This document shows, one piece after another, positions 18,976 through 29,123 of a stretch of DNA of 64,000 nucleotides; within the stretch, counting starts at the first letter, position 1; each line of letters begins with the position of its first letter. Made by a program: the position numbers and the translations under genes. The stretch is from Parasphingopyxis sp. CP4. Lineage in GTDB: Bacteria > Pseudomonadota > Alphaproteobacteria > Sphingomonadales > Sphingomonadaceae. Location of the stretch: NCBI RefSeq assembly GCF_013378055.1, contig NZ_CP051130.1, positions 1,302,001 through 1,366,000 of the forward strand. Direction: 5' to 3'. The notes below the pieces were generated by a model. The model was given only the letters and a program-made list of their open reading frames with translations, made no database searches and had not been told where the DNA came from.

Positions 18976-20946
18976 CTATTCGAATTCCATGATGACATCG
19001 TCCGCCTGAAGGCTATCGCCTTCGGTGGCCGAGACTGTCGTGACCACACCGGCTTTTTCGGCGCGCAGGATATTCTCCATCTTCATCGCCTCGATGACGG
19101 CGAGTGGCTGGCCTTCCTCGACCTTGTCGCCCTCACCCACATGCACGGCCGTTACCAGACCCGGCATCGGGCAGATCAGCATCTTGGAAAGGTCAGGCGG
19201 CTCTTTTTCGATCATATGATCGGCAAGCGGCGCAAAATGGGCCGGTAAGGTGCGTACCGCATGGCTTGCGCCGCGTGCCGTCAGCGTCAGGCCATAGCGC
19301 GCGGGCTTGATCTTCACGGTCAGGATCTCGTCGCCAAATTCCGCCTCGATCATCCGATCACCCGGCGCATAGGCCATGGCCAGTTCCATAGCCGTGTCAT
19401 TGATGAAGACATCATCAGGATCGATCCGTGCTTTGAAATCCGTATCACCAATCCTGACCACCCAGTCGGCGGGCGGTTGGAGCGGCCCATCCAGCTGGCC
19501 TGACACACGACGCGCGCGATCGGAATGGGCGGTGGCAGCAAAGGCAGCTACGGCCGCAAGGCGCTGCAGCAGCGTCTCATCCGCCGGCGCGCCTTCAAAG
19601 CCTTCGGGATATTCTTCGGCGATGAAATTGGTCGTGATCTCACCGGACCGGAAACGCGGATGCTGCATCAGCGCCGAGAGAAAATCGAGATTGTGACCGA
19701 GGCCCTCCAGCTCAAACTTGTCCAGTGCGTCTATCTGCAGGTCGATCGCGGCTTCGCGCGTATCGGCATAGGTGATCAGCTTGGCGATCATCGGATCGTA
19801 GAACATCGAGACTTCGCCGCCTTCGGCCACGCCGTCATCGACGCGCACGCCTTCGCCTTCTTCGGGCGGATCGTAGCGCACAAGGCGGCCGATTGACGGG
19901 AGGAAACCGCGATAGGGATCTTCGGCATAGACCCGGTTTTCCACCGACCAGCCCGTCAGCGTGACATCGTCCTGTTTGAACGGCAGCTTCTCGCCGGCCG
20001 CGACGCGGATCATTTGCTCAACCAGATCAACACCAGTGATATTTTCGGTCACCGGATGCTCGACCTGGAGCCGGGTATTCATTTCGAGAAAATAGAAGCT
20101 CTTGTCCGCACCGACGATCAGCTCGACCGTACCGGCACTGTGATAATCGACAGCAGCCGACAGCGCGACGGCCTGCTCGCCCATTGCCTTGCGCATCTCT
20201 TCGTCGACAAAGGGTGATGGCGCTTCTTCGACGACCTTTTGGTGACGCCGCTGGATCGAGCATTCCCGCTCACCCAAATAGACAATATTGCCATGCTTAT
20301 CGCCGAGTATCTGGATCTCGATATGGCGCGGTTGCTCGATAAATTTCTCGATAAACACACGGTCATCGCCGAAACTGGCCAGGCCTTCGCGTTTCGTAGC
20401 CTCAAAACCATCGCGCACATCCTGCTCGTTCCAGGCGAGCCGCATGCCTTTGCCGCCGCCGCCAGCCGAGGCTTTCATCATGACCGGATAGCCGATTTCC
20501 GATGAGATCTTCACCGCATGTTCGGTATCGTCAATCTCGCCGACATGGCCGGGAACCACGCTGACCCCTGCCTTTTTCGCCAGCTTCTTCGATTCAATCT
20601 TGTCGCCCATCGCGGCAATCGCGCCCGGCGGCGGACCGATAAAGGCAATGCCGGCTTCATCAAGCGCGTTCGCGAAACTTTCGCGTTCGGAGAGAAATCC
20701 ATAGCCCGGATGGACGGCTTCCGCGCCAGTTTCCTTGCACGCCTCGATGATCTTGTCGGCGAGCAAATAGCTTTCTGCGGCTGGCGGCGGGCCGAGATGC
20801 ACGGCTTCATCCGCCATTTCGACATGCGGGCTGCGCGCATCGGCATCCGAATAGACCGCGACCGTCGCGATCCCCATCTTCTTGGCGCTGCGGATAACCC
20901 GGCACGCAATTTCGCCGCGATTGGCGATCAGGATTTTCTTGAACAT
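18976..20946 (-). CDS. pccA: Propionyl-CoA carboxylase alpha subunit (biotin carboxylase/BCCP)
   Basis: This 656-residue subunit carries ATP-dependent biotin carboxylation and the biotin itself. The biotin carboxylase domain spans about residues 1-450 (KILIANRGEIACRVIRSAKK, MMKASAGGGGKGMRLAW, ERECSIQRRHQKVVEEAPSP, EMNTRLQVEHPVTENITG). A BT-like linker and a C-terminal biotinyl domain follow, with AVIEAMKMENIL, whose MKM lysine is biotinylated. It is not beside pccB; the mutase, epimerase and others lie between. bioB follows two genes downstream on the same strand. Confidence 0.93.
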   Translation of the reverse strand: MFKKILIANRGEIACRVIRSAKKMGIATVAVYSDADARSPHVEMADEAVHLGPPPAAESYLLADKIIEACKETGAEAVHPGYGFLSERESFANALDEAGIAFIGPPPGAIAAMGDKIESKKLAKKAGVSVVPGHVGEIDDTEHAVKISSEIGYPVMMKASAGGGGKGMRLAWNEQDVRDGFEATKREGLASFGDDRVFIEKFIEQPRHIEIQILGDKHGNIVYLGERECSIQRRHQKVVEEAPSPFVDEEMRKAMGEQAVALSAAVDYHSAGTVELIVGADKSFYFLEMNTRLQVEHPVTENITGVDLVEQMIRVAAGEKLPFKQDDVTLTGWSVENRVYAEDPYRGFLPSIGRLVRYDPPEEGEGVRVDDGVAEGGEVSMFYDPMIAKLITYADTREAAIDLQIDALDKFELEGLGHNLDFLSALMQHPRFRSGEITTNFIAEEYPEGFEGAPADETLLQRLAAVAAFAATAHSDRARRVSGQLDGPLQPPADWVVRIGDTDFKARIDPDDVFINDTAMELAMAYAPGDRMIEAEFGDEILTVKIKPARYGLTLTARGASHAVRTLPAHFAPLADHMIEKEPPDLSKMLICPMPGLVTAVHVGEGDKVEEGQPLAVIEAMKMENILRAEKAGVVTTVSATEGDSLQADDVIMEFE

Positions 20947-20950
20947 CTGG

Positions 20951-21346
20951 TTATTGGTCCTCGATCATCAGGTTGCGCAGCTCGGTCACGCGCTGGCGGG
21001 TCATACTGGTCCGGCAGCCATGATAGAGCAATGGCTCCGCGCTGCCACCGCGCATATGATAGGAATAGGTCGCGCAATGTTCGTCGCGCAGGATGATCCA
21101 GGCGCGCTGCGCGGCCATTAACCGATCTGCCCCGCTGTCCCGCCCATCGTTTAAATCATCGAAACTCAGATAGTTGCGCGCATATCCGATCGCCTGCTCC
21201 CAGACATCCTGAAGCTCGGCATCGGCCAGTTCATATTCCCAATAAGCGCAGGCGTTCATCTGCTGCTGCGGGAGATTGCCATAATCCGCGCAGCTTTGCG
21301 CGTCTGGTGTGAACTGCATCAGGGCAAAAAGAGCCACTCCCAGCAA
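20951..21346 (-). CDS. LprI/DUF1311-type periplasmic protein
   Basis: This 131-residue protein has a short signal-like start (MLGVALFALMQFTPDAQS) and a cysteine-containing helical domain. Its motifs CADYGNLPQQQMNACAYWEYELADAEL and LMAAQRAWIILRDEHC fit the lysozyme-inhibitor LprI family. The best start is TTG at 21344-21346 with GGAG upstream, overlapping the end of bioB. In-frame ATG codons lie only after the signal core. The gene is 4 bp from pccA and 4 bp from bioB, so it is cotranscribed with enzymes to which it has no obvious link. Confidence 0.78.
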   Translation of the reverse strand: MLGVALFALMQFTPDAQSCADYGNLPQQQMNACAYWEYELADAELQDVWEQAIGYARNYLSFDDLNDGRDSGADRLMAAQRAWIILRDEHCATYSYHMRGGSAEPLLYHGCRTSMTRQRVTELRNLMIEDQ

Positions 21347-21350
21347 CGCC

Positions 21351-22358
21351 CTACTCCGCCGCTACCAGATCAGCGCGGGCCGGCTCTTCGCCTTCGAGCG
21401 GCACCAGGCCGAGCTTCTCGAACAGCGCGGCATCGGCATCGTCTCCGCGATTGCCGGTCGTGAGCAGCTTGTCCCCGGTGAAGATCGAATTCGCTCCGGC
21501 AAGGAAACACAGCGCCTGGACGCTTTCGCTCATGCTTTCGCGGCCCGCTGACAAGCGCACCATGGAGCGCGGCATCGTGATCCGGGCGACGGCAACCGTG
21601 CGGACAAATTCCAGGTCATCGATCTTTGCCTCAGGCACGTCATGGAGGATATCGCCAAGCACAGTGCCCTTCACCGGTACCAGCGCATTGACCGGCACAC
21701 TTTCCGGATGGCGTTCAAGTGTCGCAAGCGCATGAAGAAAGCCGACCCGATCTTCGCGCGTCTCACCCATGCCGACAATTCCACCTGAGCAGACATTGAT
21801 GCCGGCGTCCCGAACATTGTCGAGCGTCTCGATCCGCTCTGCAAAACTGCGCGTCGAGATGACCTCTTCATAGCGTTCCGGCGAGGTATCGATATTGTGG
21901 TTATAATAATCGAGGCCCGCTTCGCTCAGCATTTCCGCCTGTTTCGGCGTCAGCATGCCAAGAGTCATGCAGGTTTCCAGACCCATGTCGCGAACGCCTT
22001 TCACGATCTCGACAATCGCGGGCATGTCCCGGTCCTTGGGGTTGCGCCAGGCGGCCCCCATACAGAAACGCTGGGACCCGGCATCTTTGGCCTGGGCTGC
22101 GGATTGCAGCACCTGACGCACATCCATCAGCTTGGTCGCCTCGACACCGCTATCGGCATGGACGGATTGCGAGCAATAGCCGCAATCTTCCGGACAACCG
22201 CCCGTTTTGATCGACAAAAGCGTGCAAAGCTGCACTTCGCCCGCCGCATGATTGTCGCGGTGCACGGACTGGGCGCGCCACAGCAGTTCATGAAAAGGCA
22301 GATCGAACAGATTCGCAATCTCGTCGCGGGTCCAATCGGTACGAATCTCAGCCGTCAT
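21351..22358 (-). CDS. bioB: Biotin synthase
   Basis: This 335-residue radical SAM enzyme inserts sulfur into dethiobiotin. The cluster motif is CPEDCGYC (Cys55, Cys59, Cys62). [40 protein letters not shown], the conserved arginine region [20 protein letters not shown], and [16 protein letters not shown] are all typical. Other bio genes are absent here. The gene sits in the same strand run as pccA and the B12-dependent mutase. This fits the need for biotin by the two carboxylases of the island. Confidence 0.96.
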   Translation of the reverse strand: MTAEIRTDWTRDEIANLFDLPFHELLWRAQSVHRDNHAAGEVQLCTLLSIKTGGCPEDCGYCSQSVHADSGVEATKLMDVRQVLQSAAQAKDAGSQRFCMGAAWRNPKDRDMPAIVEIVKGVRDMGLETCMTLGMLTPKQAEMLSEAGLDYYNHNIDTSPERYEEVISTRSFAERIETLDNVRDAGINVCSGGIVGMGETREDRVGFLHALATLERHPESVPVNALVPVKGTVLGDILHDVPEAKIDDLEFVRTVAVARITMPRSMVRLSAGRESMSESVQALCFLAGANSIFTGDKLLTTGNRGDDADAALFEKLGLVPLEGEEPARADLVAAE

Positions 22359-22971
22359 TCAGTGTCCCTTTACCGCGCTTGGCCAACCAAATAGTGCGAT
22401 TGCCACAATTCGGATCGCTTTCCACATGCTTCAATACCGAAAAGCCCAAAACTTCAAGCGTGTCTTTGTAATCCGCTTTGCTGAGGCTCGCATGGAACAG
22501 CGGCTCACCGAACATCGGGTTGATCGCTTCGCCACGTCCCGTCCCGCTCGTGAACAGTATCGCGGCGTGATCCGACGCATGACGCGCAAAGCGATCCAGC
22601 GTCGAAGCCTGGTGATCCTGAGCCAGATGAAAGAAACTGTCCCAGGCGATAATGCCATCAAATGTGCGGTCCAGCTCGAACGATCGAAGGTCGGCGTGGT
22701 GGAACTCGGCGTCCGGCAGGCGCTGCTGCGCCAGTGCCAATAGCGGCTCACTCATATCAAGACCGACCAGGCGGAAACCGGCATCCGCAATATATTGGCC
22801 AATGGGCTGTCCCGCTCCGCATCCTGCATCCAGCACGGTGCCGCCGGGTGGTAGCAGCGTCAGGAACGCATCAAGCCAATCTTTCTCAAACAGCGTTCGC
22901 GATCGAACGGCATCGAATTGCTCCGCATGATCGCGGTAAAATTCTACCGGATCGCGATAGTCGGCATTCAC
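22348..22971 (-). CDS. Class I SAM-dependent methyltransferase
   Basis: This 207-residue Rossmann-fold methyltransferase has motif [21 protein letters not shown] at about residues 45-64, motif II LVGLDMS, and a post-II stretch [17 protein letters not shown]. It starts inside the last codons of the mutase gene (ATGA overlap at 22968-22971) and its 3' end overlaps bioB by 11 bp, so it is tightly coupled to both. BioC-like malonyl-ACP methylation can be considered because of bioB, but it is shorter than typical BioC and I see no decisive motif. The substrate is unknown. Confidence 0.85.
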   Translation of the reverse strand: MNADYRDPVEFYRDHAEQFDAVRSRTLFEKDWLDAFLTLLPPGGTVLDAGCGAGQPIGQYIADAGFRLVGLDMSEPLLALAQQRLPDAEFHHADLRSFELDRTFDGIIAWDSFFHLAQDHQASTLDRFARHASDHAAILFTSGTGRGEAINPMFGEPLFHASLSKADYKDTLEVLGFSVLKHVESDPNCGNRTIWLAKRGKGTLNDG

Positions 22972-25103
22972 TCAGCGGCCTCATCCAGCGGCGGCAGGTT
23001 GTGACCGAGCAATTTGAGCACCTCGGCAGCGGCATCGACCAGATTGGTGCCGGGTCCGAATATCCCTTTCACCCCCGCCTTGCGCAGGAAATCATAATCC
23101 TGCTGCGGGATCACACCGCCGGCAAAAACCCGGATATCGGGCCGGTCCGCCTCTTCGAGCTTGGTGATCAATTCCGGGATGAGCGTTTTATGTCCGGCCG
23201 CCAGGCTCGACGCGCCGATGGCGTCGACATCATTGGCAAGCGCCATGTCTGCAACCTCGCCCGGCGTCTGGAACAGCGGTCCCGAAACAACGTCGAAGCC
23301 CATATCGGCAAAGGCGGAGGCAACAAGGTTTGCGCCTCGGTCATGCCCGTCCTGGCCCATTTTCGCGATCATGATCTTCGGCTTGCGGCCCAGCCTTTCG
23401 GCCATCGTGTCAACGCCGCCCGTGACCCATTCCCATTCGGGAGATCCATCATAGGCGCCGCCATATACGCCGCTTACCGGCTGCGGGATCGTATCATAGC
23501 GCCCGAACGCATCTTCCATGGCTGAGGAAATTTCGCCCAAGGTGCAACGCGCCCGCGCGCACTCGATGGCGAGTGCCAGCATATTGCCATCGGCCTTGGC
23601 TCCCGCGGTCATCGCGGCGAGCGCAGCTTCAGCCGCATCTTCATCGCGCTCGGTGCGGGTCTTGTCGATGCGTGCGATCTGATCGCGGCGGACCCGTGCG
23701 GTATCGATGTCGAGAATGTCGATCTCCGGCTCTTCCTCGAGCCGATATTTGTTCACCCCGACAATCACCTGTTCGCCGCGGTCGACGGCGGCGGCCTTGG
23801 CAGCGGCGGCTTCTTCGATATGCCGTTTTGGCAGCCCATCGGCCACGGCCTTGGTCATGCCGCCCGCTTCTTCGACTTCCTCGATCAGCTCCCAGGCCTT
23901 GTCGGCAAGCTGCTGGGTCAGCGCTTCGACATAATAGGACCCGCCCAGCGGATCGGCGACATTGGTGATGCCGCTTTCCTCTTGCAGGATCAGTTGGGTG
24001 TTGCGGGCAATGCGCGCCGAAAAATCAGTCGGCAGCGCAACGGCTTCATCAAAACTGTTGGTGTGCAGGCTCTGGGTGCCGCCCAAGGTCGCGGCCATCG
24101 CCTCGATCGTCGTGCGGATGACGTTGTTGTAAGGATCCTGCTCCGTCAGCGAGACACCCGATGTCTGGCAATGGGTGCGCAGCATCTTTGATTTCGGGTT
24201 TTGGGCACCGAAATCATCCATGATCCGATGCCAGAGCATGCGGCCCGCGCGCATCTTCGCAACTTCCATGAAGAAGTTCATGCCGATGCCCCAGAAGAAA
24301 CTGAGGCGCGGGGCGAAACTGTCGACATCCAGCCCCTGCGCCATGGCGGCGCGGACATATTCCATGCCATCGGCCAGCGTATAGGCAAGCTCCTGGACCG
24401 CCGTCGCTCCGGCCTCATGCATATGATAGCCGGAGATCGATATCGAGTTGAAACGGGGCATGTTTTCAGCGGTATAGGCGATGATATCGGCGACAATCCG
24501 CATCGATGGTTCGGGCGGATAGATATAGGTGTTCCGCACCATGAATTCTTTGAGGATATCGTTCTGGATCGTACCGGCGAGCTTGTCCTGCGACACGCCC
24601 TGTTCTTCTGCGGCAACGATATAGAAGGCCATCACCGGGATCACGGCCCCGTTCATCGTCATCGACACGCTCATTTGGTCGAGCGGAATCTGATCGAACA
24701 GGATCTGCATGTCCGCGAGCGTATCGATCGCGACGCCGGCCTTGCCGACATCGCCCGTTACGCGCGGGTGATCGCTGTCATAACCGCGATGGGTGGCGAG
24801 ATCGAAGGCAACCGAGAGGCCCTTTTGTCCCGCAGCCAGATTACGGCGGTAAAAGGCATTGGAATCTTCGGCTGTTGAAAAGCCGGCATATTGCCGGATC
24901 GTCCAGGGCCGCCCGGTATACATGGAGGCATAGGGACCCCGGGTGAACGGTTCGAAACCCGGCAGGCCGGAATCGATTGCGTCCTCGGCACCATATACAG
25001 GCTGAACCGGTATGCCTTCGGGCGTTTCCCAGGTGAGATCGCGGCCCTTTACTTCCTTGGCCGCGCGCTCCCGCCAATCGTCTTTATTTACGTCATCGCT
25101 CAT
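22968..25103 (-). CDS. Methylmalonyl-CoA mutase, adenosylcobalamin-dependent
   Basis: This 711-residue single-chain mutase isomerises methylmalonyl-CoA to succinyl-CoA. The N-terminal substrate barrel has [48 protein letters not shown], and [17 protein letters not shown] follows. The C-terminal B12 domain carries DGHDRGAN at about residues 586-593, whose His ligates cobalt, and [15 protein letters not shown]. Homologues are called ScpA, BhbA or MutB. The chaperone MeaB/ArgK is not in the window. I saw no cobalamin riboswitch upstream; there is a family A repeat between this gene and the next crotonase gene. Confidence 0.96.
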   Translation of the reverse strand: MSDDVNKDDWRERAAKEVKGRDLTWETPEGIPVQPVYGAEDAIDSGLPGFEPFTRGPYASMYTGRPWTIRQYAGFSTAEDSNAFYRRNLAAGQKGLSVAFDLATHRGYDSDHPRVTGDVGKAGVAIDTLADMQILFDQIPLDQMSVSMTMNGAVIPVMAFYIVAAEEQGVSQDKLAGTIQNDILKEFMVRNTYIYPPEPSMRIVADIIAYTAENMPRFNSISISGYHMHEAGATAVQELAYTLADGMEYVRAAMAQGLDVDSFAPRLSFFWGIGMNFFMEVAKMRAGRMLWHRIMDDFGAQNPKSKMLRTHCQTSGVSLTEQDPYNNVIRTTIEAMAATLGGTQSLHTNSFDEAVALPTDFSARIARNTQLILQEESGITNVADPLGGSYYVEALTQQLADKAWELIEEVEEAGGMTKAVADGLPKRHIEEAAAAKAAAVDRGEQVIVGVNKYRLEEEPEIDILDIDTARVRRDQIARIDKTRTERDEDAAEAALAAMTAGAKADGNMLALAIECARARCTLGEISSAMEDAFGRYDTIPQPVSGVYGGAYDGSPEWEWVTGGVDTMAERLGRKPKIMIAKMGQDGHDRGANLVASAFADMGFDVVSGPLFQTPGEVADMALANDVDAIGASSLAAGHKTLIPELITKLEEADRPDIRVFAGGVIPQQDYDFLRKAGVKGIFGPGTNLVDAAAEVLKLLGHNLPPLDEAAE

Positions 25104-25123
25104 AAACTGCTCAATACCCGTTT

Positions 25124-25200
25124 GGGCTGAGCCTGTCGAAGCCCTGCCCTGCCTGGAATATACCGATAAAAGGAAGAACGACCCTTCGACAAGCTCAGGG
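25124..25200. repeat. REP-type inverted repeat, family A (copy 2)
   Basis: GGGCTGAGCCTGTCGAAGCC at 25124-25143 pairs with CCCTTCGACAAGCTCAGGG at 25182-25200. This copy is cleaner than the one at 18715. It lies between the stop of an enoyl-CoA hydratase gene and the start of the mutase gene, both on the minus strand, so it may reduce read-through or set mRNA ends inside the run. Confidence 0.85.
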
Positions 25201-25214
25201 TTGACGGAATCCCG

Positions 25215-26015
25215 CTATTGGCCGGTAAACTGCGGTTTTTCTTTCTTGAGGAAGGATACCGCGCCGATAATTGCATCCTGGCTGTTACCCGCTTCCCGCT
25301 GGGCATTGGCTTCAGCATCCAGGGCATCGCCATAGCTGCGCTCGAGATTTTCCATCGCCGTGCGACGCATCAGGCCAAGCGCCTTGGTCGGGCCTTTGGC
25401 GAGCCGTTCGGCCAAGGCTTGGGCTTCAGCCATCAGATCATCGTCAGCGACGACCTTGTGGACCATGCCCCATTCCAGGGCCTTGTCCGATTTGATCTTC
25501 TCACCGAGCATCATCATCTCGAAGGCGCGCGACTTGCCGATCAGACGCGGCAGCATCCATGACGCACCGCCATCCGGCACCAGACCGATATTGACGAAGG
25601 CCTGGAGGAAATAACCGGATTCGCCACAGATCACGAAGTCGCCCGCAAGCCCAGCCGAACAACCGACACCAGCCGCCGGGCCCTTAACCGCCGTAATCAA
25701 CGGGACCGGAAGCTCGGCCAGCTTTTTCATCATCGGGTTATAATGACCATCAAGGGACGCTTTGGCGCGATCGCCGCCGCTGATATCGCCGCCACCGTCA
25801 CGACCGCCACCGGCAAGATCGGCACCTGAACAGAAAGCGCGCCCTTCCCCGGTCATGATCACGCAGCGAACATCCTGGCCAAGCGCTTCATCGAGCGCTG
25901 CAGAAATCTCATCGGCCATCGCCGGCGGCATCGCATTGAGCCGCTCAGGCCGGTTCAGCGTGATCGTCGCGATATTGTCCGCAACAGCAAGTTTGATGGT
26001 TTCATAATCGGCCAT
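25215..26015 (-). CDS. Enoyl-CoA hydratase/isomerase family protein
   Basis: This 266-residue crotonase has oxyanion motifs GRAFCSGADLAGGGR and AVKGPAAGVGCSAGLAGDF. At the catalytic positions it carries NIGLVPDGGASWMLPRLIG, the PaaG/PaaB-like arrangement with Asp rather than Glu, so it may be an isomerase. Its role in the island is unclear; it is not the obvious methacrylyl-CoA hydratase, which I assign to 30016-30798. A perfect 16-bp palindrome lies 31 bp upstream of the start codon. Confidence 0.85.
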   Translation of the reverse strand: MADYETIKLAVADNIATITLNRPERLNAMPPAMADEISAALDEALGQDVRCVIMTGEGRAFCSGADLAGGGRDGGGDISGGDRAKASLDGHYNPMMKKLAELPVPLITAVKGPAAGVGCSAGLAGDFVICGESGYFLQAFVNIGLVPDGGASWMLPRLIGKSRAFEMMMLGEKIKSDKALEWGMVHKVVADDDLMAEAQALAERLAKGPTKALGLMRRTAMENLERSYGDALDAEANAQREAGNSQDAIIGAVSFLKKEKPQFTGQ

Positions 26016-26045
26016 GGTCGTATCTCTCCCGGGGAATGCGATTGG

Positions 26046-26061
26046 TTTACGTTAACGTAAA
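26046..26061. promoter_or_regulatory. Perfect 16-bp palindrome, probable operator
   Basis: TTTACGTTAACGTAAA is fully self-complementary and lies in the 84-bp gap between the epimerase stop and the crotonase start, 31 bp before the ATG. Its position suits an operator at an internal promoter. The sequence style recalls palindromes reported for regulators of branched-chain amino acid or fatty acid catabolism such as LiuR; this comparison is from memory. A related imperfect site is at 38831-38846. Confidence 0.65.
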
Positions 26062-26099
26062 TCATGCCGCGCTCGGCGAGTCAAATCCATGGCATGAAA

Positions 26100-26519
26100 T
26101 CAATGCGCGTCTTTGGGTGTTTCCATGATCTCGGTGAGTACGCCGCCCATATCCTTGGGATGGACGAAGAAGATCAACGTGCCATGCGCACCGATCCGCG
26201 GTTCGCCCAGCACCCGCTTGCCCAGCGCCTCAAACTCCGCCTTGGCCGCATGGATATCCGGCACTTCGAAGCAGAGATGATGCTGCCCGCCCTTAGGATT
26301 ATGCTTGAGAAAGCCATGGATCGGGGAATCCTCGCCCAGCGGCTCGATCAGCTCAATCTGGCTGTTCGGCGTATCGACAAAACAGACTTTGACACCCTGG
26401 GTCGGCATATCGAACGGCTCGTGAACCGTCGTCGCGCCCATTACATCGCGCCAAAAGGCGATGCTGTCCGTGATGGAGGGCGTCGCAACGCCGACATGGT
26501 TGAGAGGTCCGAGTTTCAT
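26100..26519 (-). CDS. mce: Methylmalonyl-CoA epimerase
   Basis: This 139-residue VOC-fold enzyme interconverts (S)- and (R)-methylmalonyl-CoA, linking propionyl-CoA carboxylase to the mutase. Family parts are KLGPLNHVGVATPSI at the start with the first metal His, VKVCFVDTPNSQIELIEPLGEDSPIHGFLKHNPKGGQHHLCFEVPDI with further ligands, and GTLIFFVHPKDMGGVLTE. Position between mutase and pccB genes supports the call. Confidence 0.95.
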   Translation of the reverse strand: MKLGPLNHVGVATPSITDSIAFWRDVMGATTVHEPFDMPTQGVKVCFVDTPNSQIELIEPLGEDSPIHGFLKHNPKGGQHHLCFEVPDIHAAKAEFEALGKRVLGEPRIGAHGTLIFFVHPKDMGGVLTEIMETPKDAH

Positions 26520-26549
26520 TCTTTTCCTCCAAATATTTCCGTCATGCCG

Positions 26550-27536
26550 TCAATGTGCTTCGCCATGCGGGATGATGCGATGCACGATCGGTGCGATCAC
26601 CGCGCCAATGGCAACACCACCCAATCCTGACAGGATGGCAAATATCAACCATTCGGCGAATCCATGCATGCCTTCGGGAGTCAGATCGACCAGCGGATGG
26701 GAGACAAGTTCGATCCAATGTTCAGGGCCATGCCAGCCAATCGCCGCGATATTATGGACCAGCAACCCGCCGCCGACCCAAGCCATGGCGAGCGTGCCGA
26801 TGATCGAGATGCCGGTGAGTAGTTTTGGCATGAACGCGACGAGGCCGCGCCCGAATGTGGCCATACCATTGTTGCGCGTCTTTGCGAGATGCAGGCCGAC
26901 ATCATCCATCTTTACGATCAGCGCGACCGCGCCATAGACCGCAACGGTGATCACGATACCGATCAGCGCAAGCACGAGCGCCTGTTGCCACCAGAGCTGA
27001 TCGGTTACTTCGGACAAGGCGATCGCCATGATTTCAGCAGACAGGATCAAGTCGGTCCGGATCGCACCGGAAACCATTTGAGTTTCCCGCTCCGGTCCCT
27101 CCACGATCGCCGGTAATTCATGGACATTGGTCTCGTCGACATGGATCCATTCGAGCACTTTTTCGGCCGCCTCATAGCAGAGGAACAGCCCGCCAATAAT
27201 CAGGATATAGGGGATGAGGAACGGTGCGAACTGGCCGAGCAGCACGGCAGCCGGCAGCAATATCAACAGCTTGTTCTTGATCGAGCCCCGCGCAATCCGC
27301 GCGATCATCGGCAATTCGCGCGCCGGTTCGAAGCCGGTCACATAGCGCGGGGTCACCGCTGCATCATCAATCACCACGCCTGCGGTTTTCGTTCCCGCAC
27401 GCGCCGCTGCGGCAGTGACATCGTCGAGCGATGCCGCCGCCGCTTTCGACATGACGCTCACATCATCGAGCGACGCCGATGCTGCTCTGGCAATGGCAGC
27501 GACATCATCAAGGAGGGCGACTAGTCCTGAGGGCAT
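26550..27536 (-). CDS. DUF808 inner-membrane protein
   Basis: This 328-residue protein matches the DUF808 (YedI-like) membrane family. The N-terminal half contains repeated LDDV segments (ALLDDVAAIARAA, SLDDVSVMSKAA, SLDDVTAAAARAG), then GTKTAGVVIDDAAVTPRYVTG. Several hydrophobic segments follow, such as NKLLILLPAAVLLGQFAPFL, PYILIIGGLFLCYEAAEKVL and ALVLALIGIVITVAVYGAVAL. The function is not known. It starts 10 bp after the pccB stop and precedes mce, so it is embedded in the propionate run. Confidence 0.88.
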   Translation of the reverse strand: MPSGLVALLDDVAAIARAASASLDDVSVMSKAAAASLDDVTAAAARAGTKTAGVVIDDAAVTPRYVTGFEPARELPMIARIARGSIKNKLLILLPAAVLLGQFAPFLIPYILIIGGLFLCYEAAEKVLEWIHVDETNVHELPAIVEGPERETQMVSGAIRTDLILSAEIMAIALSEVTDQLWWQQALVLALIGIVITVAVYGAVALIVKMDDVGLHLAKTRNNGMATFGRGLVAFMPKLLTGISIIGTLAMAWVGGGLLVHNIAAIGWHGPEHWIELVSHPLVDLTPEGMHGFAEWLIFAILSGLGGVAIGAVIAPIVHRIIPHGEAH

Positions 27537-27546
27537 CGGCTACCCC

Positions 27547-29082
27547 CTACAACGGAATATTGTCATGCTTCTTCCACGGATTCTCCAATGCCTTGTTCCG
27601 GAGTTTCCGTAAGCCAAGCGCGACGCGGCGGCGGGTGGAGTGCGGCATGATCACTTCGTCGATAAAGCCCTTGGCGGCCGCGACGAATGGGTTGGCGAAG
27701 CGGTCCTCATATTCCTTGGTCCGGGCGGCGATCTTCTCTTCATCGCCAATATCCTTGCGGAAGATGATCTCGACCGCGCCCTTCGCACCCATCACCGCGA
27801 TTTCCGCTGTCGGCCAGGCATAGTTGAGATCGCCGCGCAGATGCTTGGACGCCATCACGTCATAAGCGCCGCCATAGGCTTTGCGGGTAATCACGGTAAT
27901 CTTGGGCACCGTCGCTTCGGCATAGGCAAAGAGCAGTTTTGCACCGTTCTTGATGATGCCATTATGCTCCTGGCCGACCCCGGGAAGGAAGCCCGGCACG
28001 TCCACGAAGGTTACGATCGGAATATCAAAGGCATCGCAGAAGCGGACAAAGCGCCCGCCCTTTTTGGATGCCGCGATATCGAGACAACCCGCGAGCACAG
28101 TGGGCTGGTTGGCGACAATCCCGACCGTGCGCCCTTCGATCCGGCCAAAACCGATAATGATATTGGCGGCATGGGCCGGCTGAAGCTCGAAAAATTCGCC
28201 TTCATCGACCGTTTTCCGGATCAGCTCATGCATGTCATAGGGCGTTGCCGCGCTGGCCGGGATCAGCGTGTCGAGGCTTGGTTCTTCGCGGTCCCAGGCA
28301 TCGGCAGTGGGCCGCTCCGGCACGTCTTCGCGGTTCGATGCGGGCAGATAATCGATGAAATCGCGCGCCGCCATCAGCGCTTCAATGTCATTCTCGAACG
28401 CCACATCGGCAACGCCGGACTTGGTCGTATGCGTTACCGCACCGCCCAGTTCTTCCTGGGTCACGACTTCATTGGTCACCGTCTTCACAACATCCGGACC
28501 GGTCACGAACATATAGGAGCTGTCCTTCACCATGAAGATGAAGTCGGTCATGGCCGGGCTGTAAACGGCCCCGCCAGCACAAGGCCCCATGATCAGCGAA
28601 AGCTGCGGTACGACGCCCGATGCGAGCACGTTGCGCTGGAACACTTCGGCATAGCCGCCAAGGCTCGCTACGCCTTCCTGGATGCGGGCCCCGCCGGAAT
28701 CGTTGAGCCCGATCACGGGCGCACCGACTTTCATCGCGGTATCCATCACCTTGCAGATCTTCTCGGCATGCCGCTCGGACAGCGAACCACCGAATACCGT
28801 GAAATCCTGGCTGAAAGCATAGACCAGCCGGCCGTTGATCGTCCCCGATCCGGTGACCACGCCATCACCCGGCACCACCTGCTCCTGCATGTCGAAATCG
28901 ACGCAATTATGCTCGACGAACATATCCAGCTCTTCAAACGAGCCTTCGTCGAACAGCACGAGCAGCCGCTCACGCGCCGTCAGCTTGCCCTTGGCATGCT
29001 GGCCGTCGATCCGCTTCTGGCCGCCGCCCATCCGCGCCTGCTCGCGGCGGCGTTCAAGATCTTCGAGTACGTCCTGCATCAC
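27547..29082 (-). CDS. pccB: Propionyl-CoA carboxylase beta subunit (carboxyltransferase)
   Basis: This 511-residue acyl-CoA carboxyltransferase subunit moves CO2 from carboxybiotin on PccA to propionyl-CoA. Signatures are [67 protein letters not shown], and in the second half [39 protein letters not shown] and [17 protein letters not shown]. Length is as in other PccB proteins. It follows mmsB and a crotonase gene on the same strand. Confidence 0.95.
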   Translation of the reverse strand: MMQDVLEDLERRREQARMGGGQKRIDGQHAKGKLTARERLLVLFDEGSFEELDMFVEHNCVDFDMQEQVVPGDGVVTGSGTINGRLVYAFSQDFTVFGGSLSERHAEKICKVMDTAMKVGAPVIGLNDSGGARIQEGVASLGGYAEVFQRNVLASGVVPQLSLIMGPCAGGAVYSPAMTDFIFMVKDSSYMFVTGPDVVKTVTNEVVTQEELGGAVTHTTKSGVADVAFENDIEALMAARDFIDYLPASNREDVPERPTADAWDREEPSLDTLIPASAATPYDMHELIRKTVDEGEFFELQPAHAANIIIGFGRIEGRTVGIVANQPTVLAGCLDIAASKKGGRFVRFCDAFDIPIVTFVDVPGFLPGVGQEHNGIIKNGAKLLFAYAEATVPKITVITRKAYGGAYDVMASKHLRGDLNYAWPTAEIAVMGAKGAVEIIFRKDIGDEEKIAARTKEYEDRFANPFVAAAKGFIDEVIMPHSTRRRVALGLRKLRNKALENPWKKHDNIPL

Positions 29083-29123
29083 ACTCCCCTTTGCGCTTCA
29101 GAAAGAAGAGCAGGCCCGAATTG

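Noticed and set aside
25104-25214. Possible cobalamin riboswitch before the mutase gene
   Set aside because: The gap of 110 bp is mostly a family A repeat and lacks a B12-box-like sequence.
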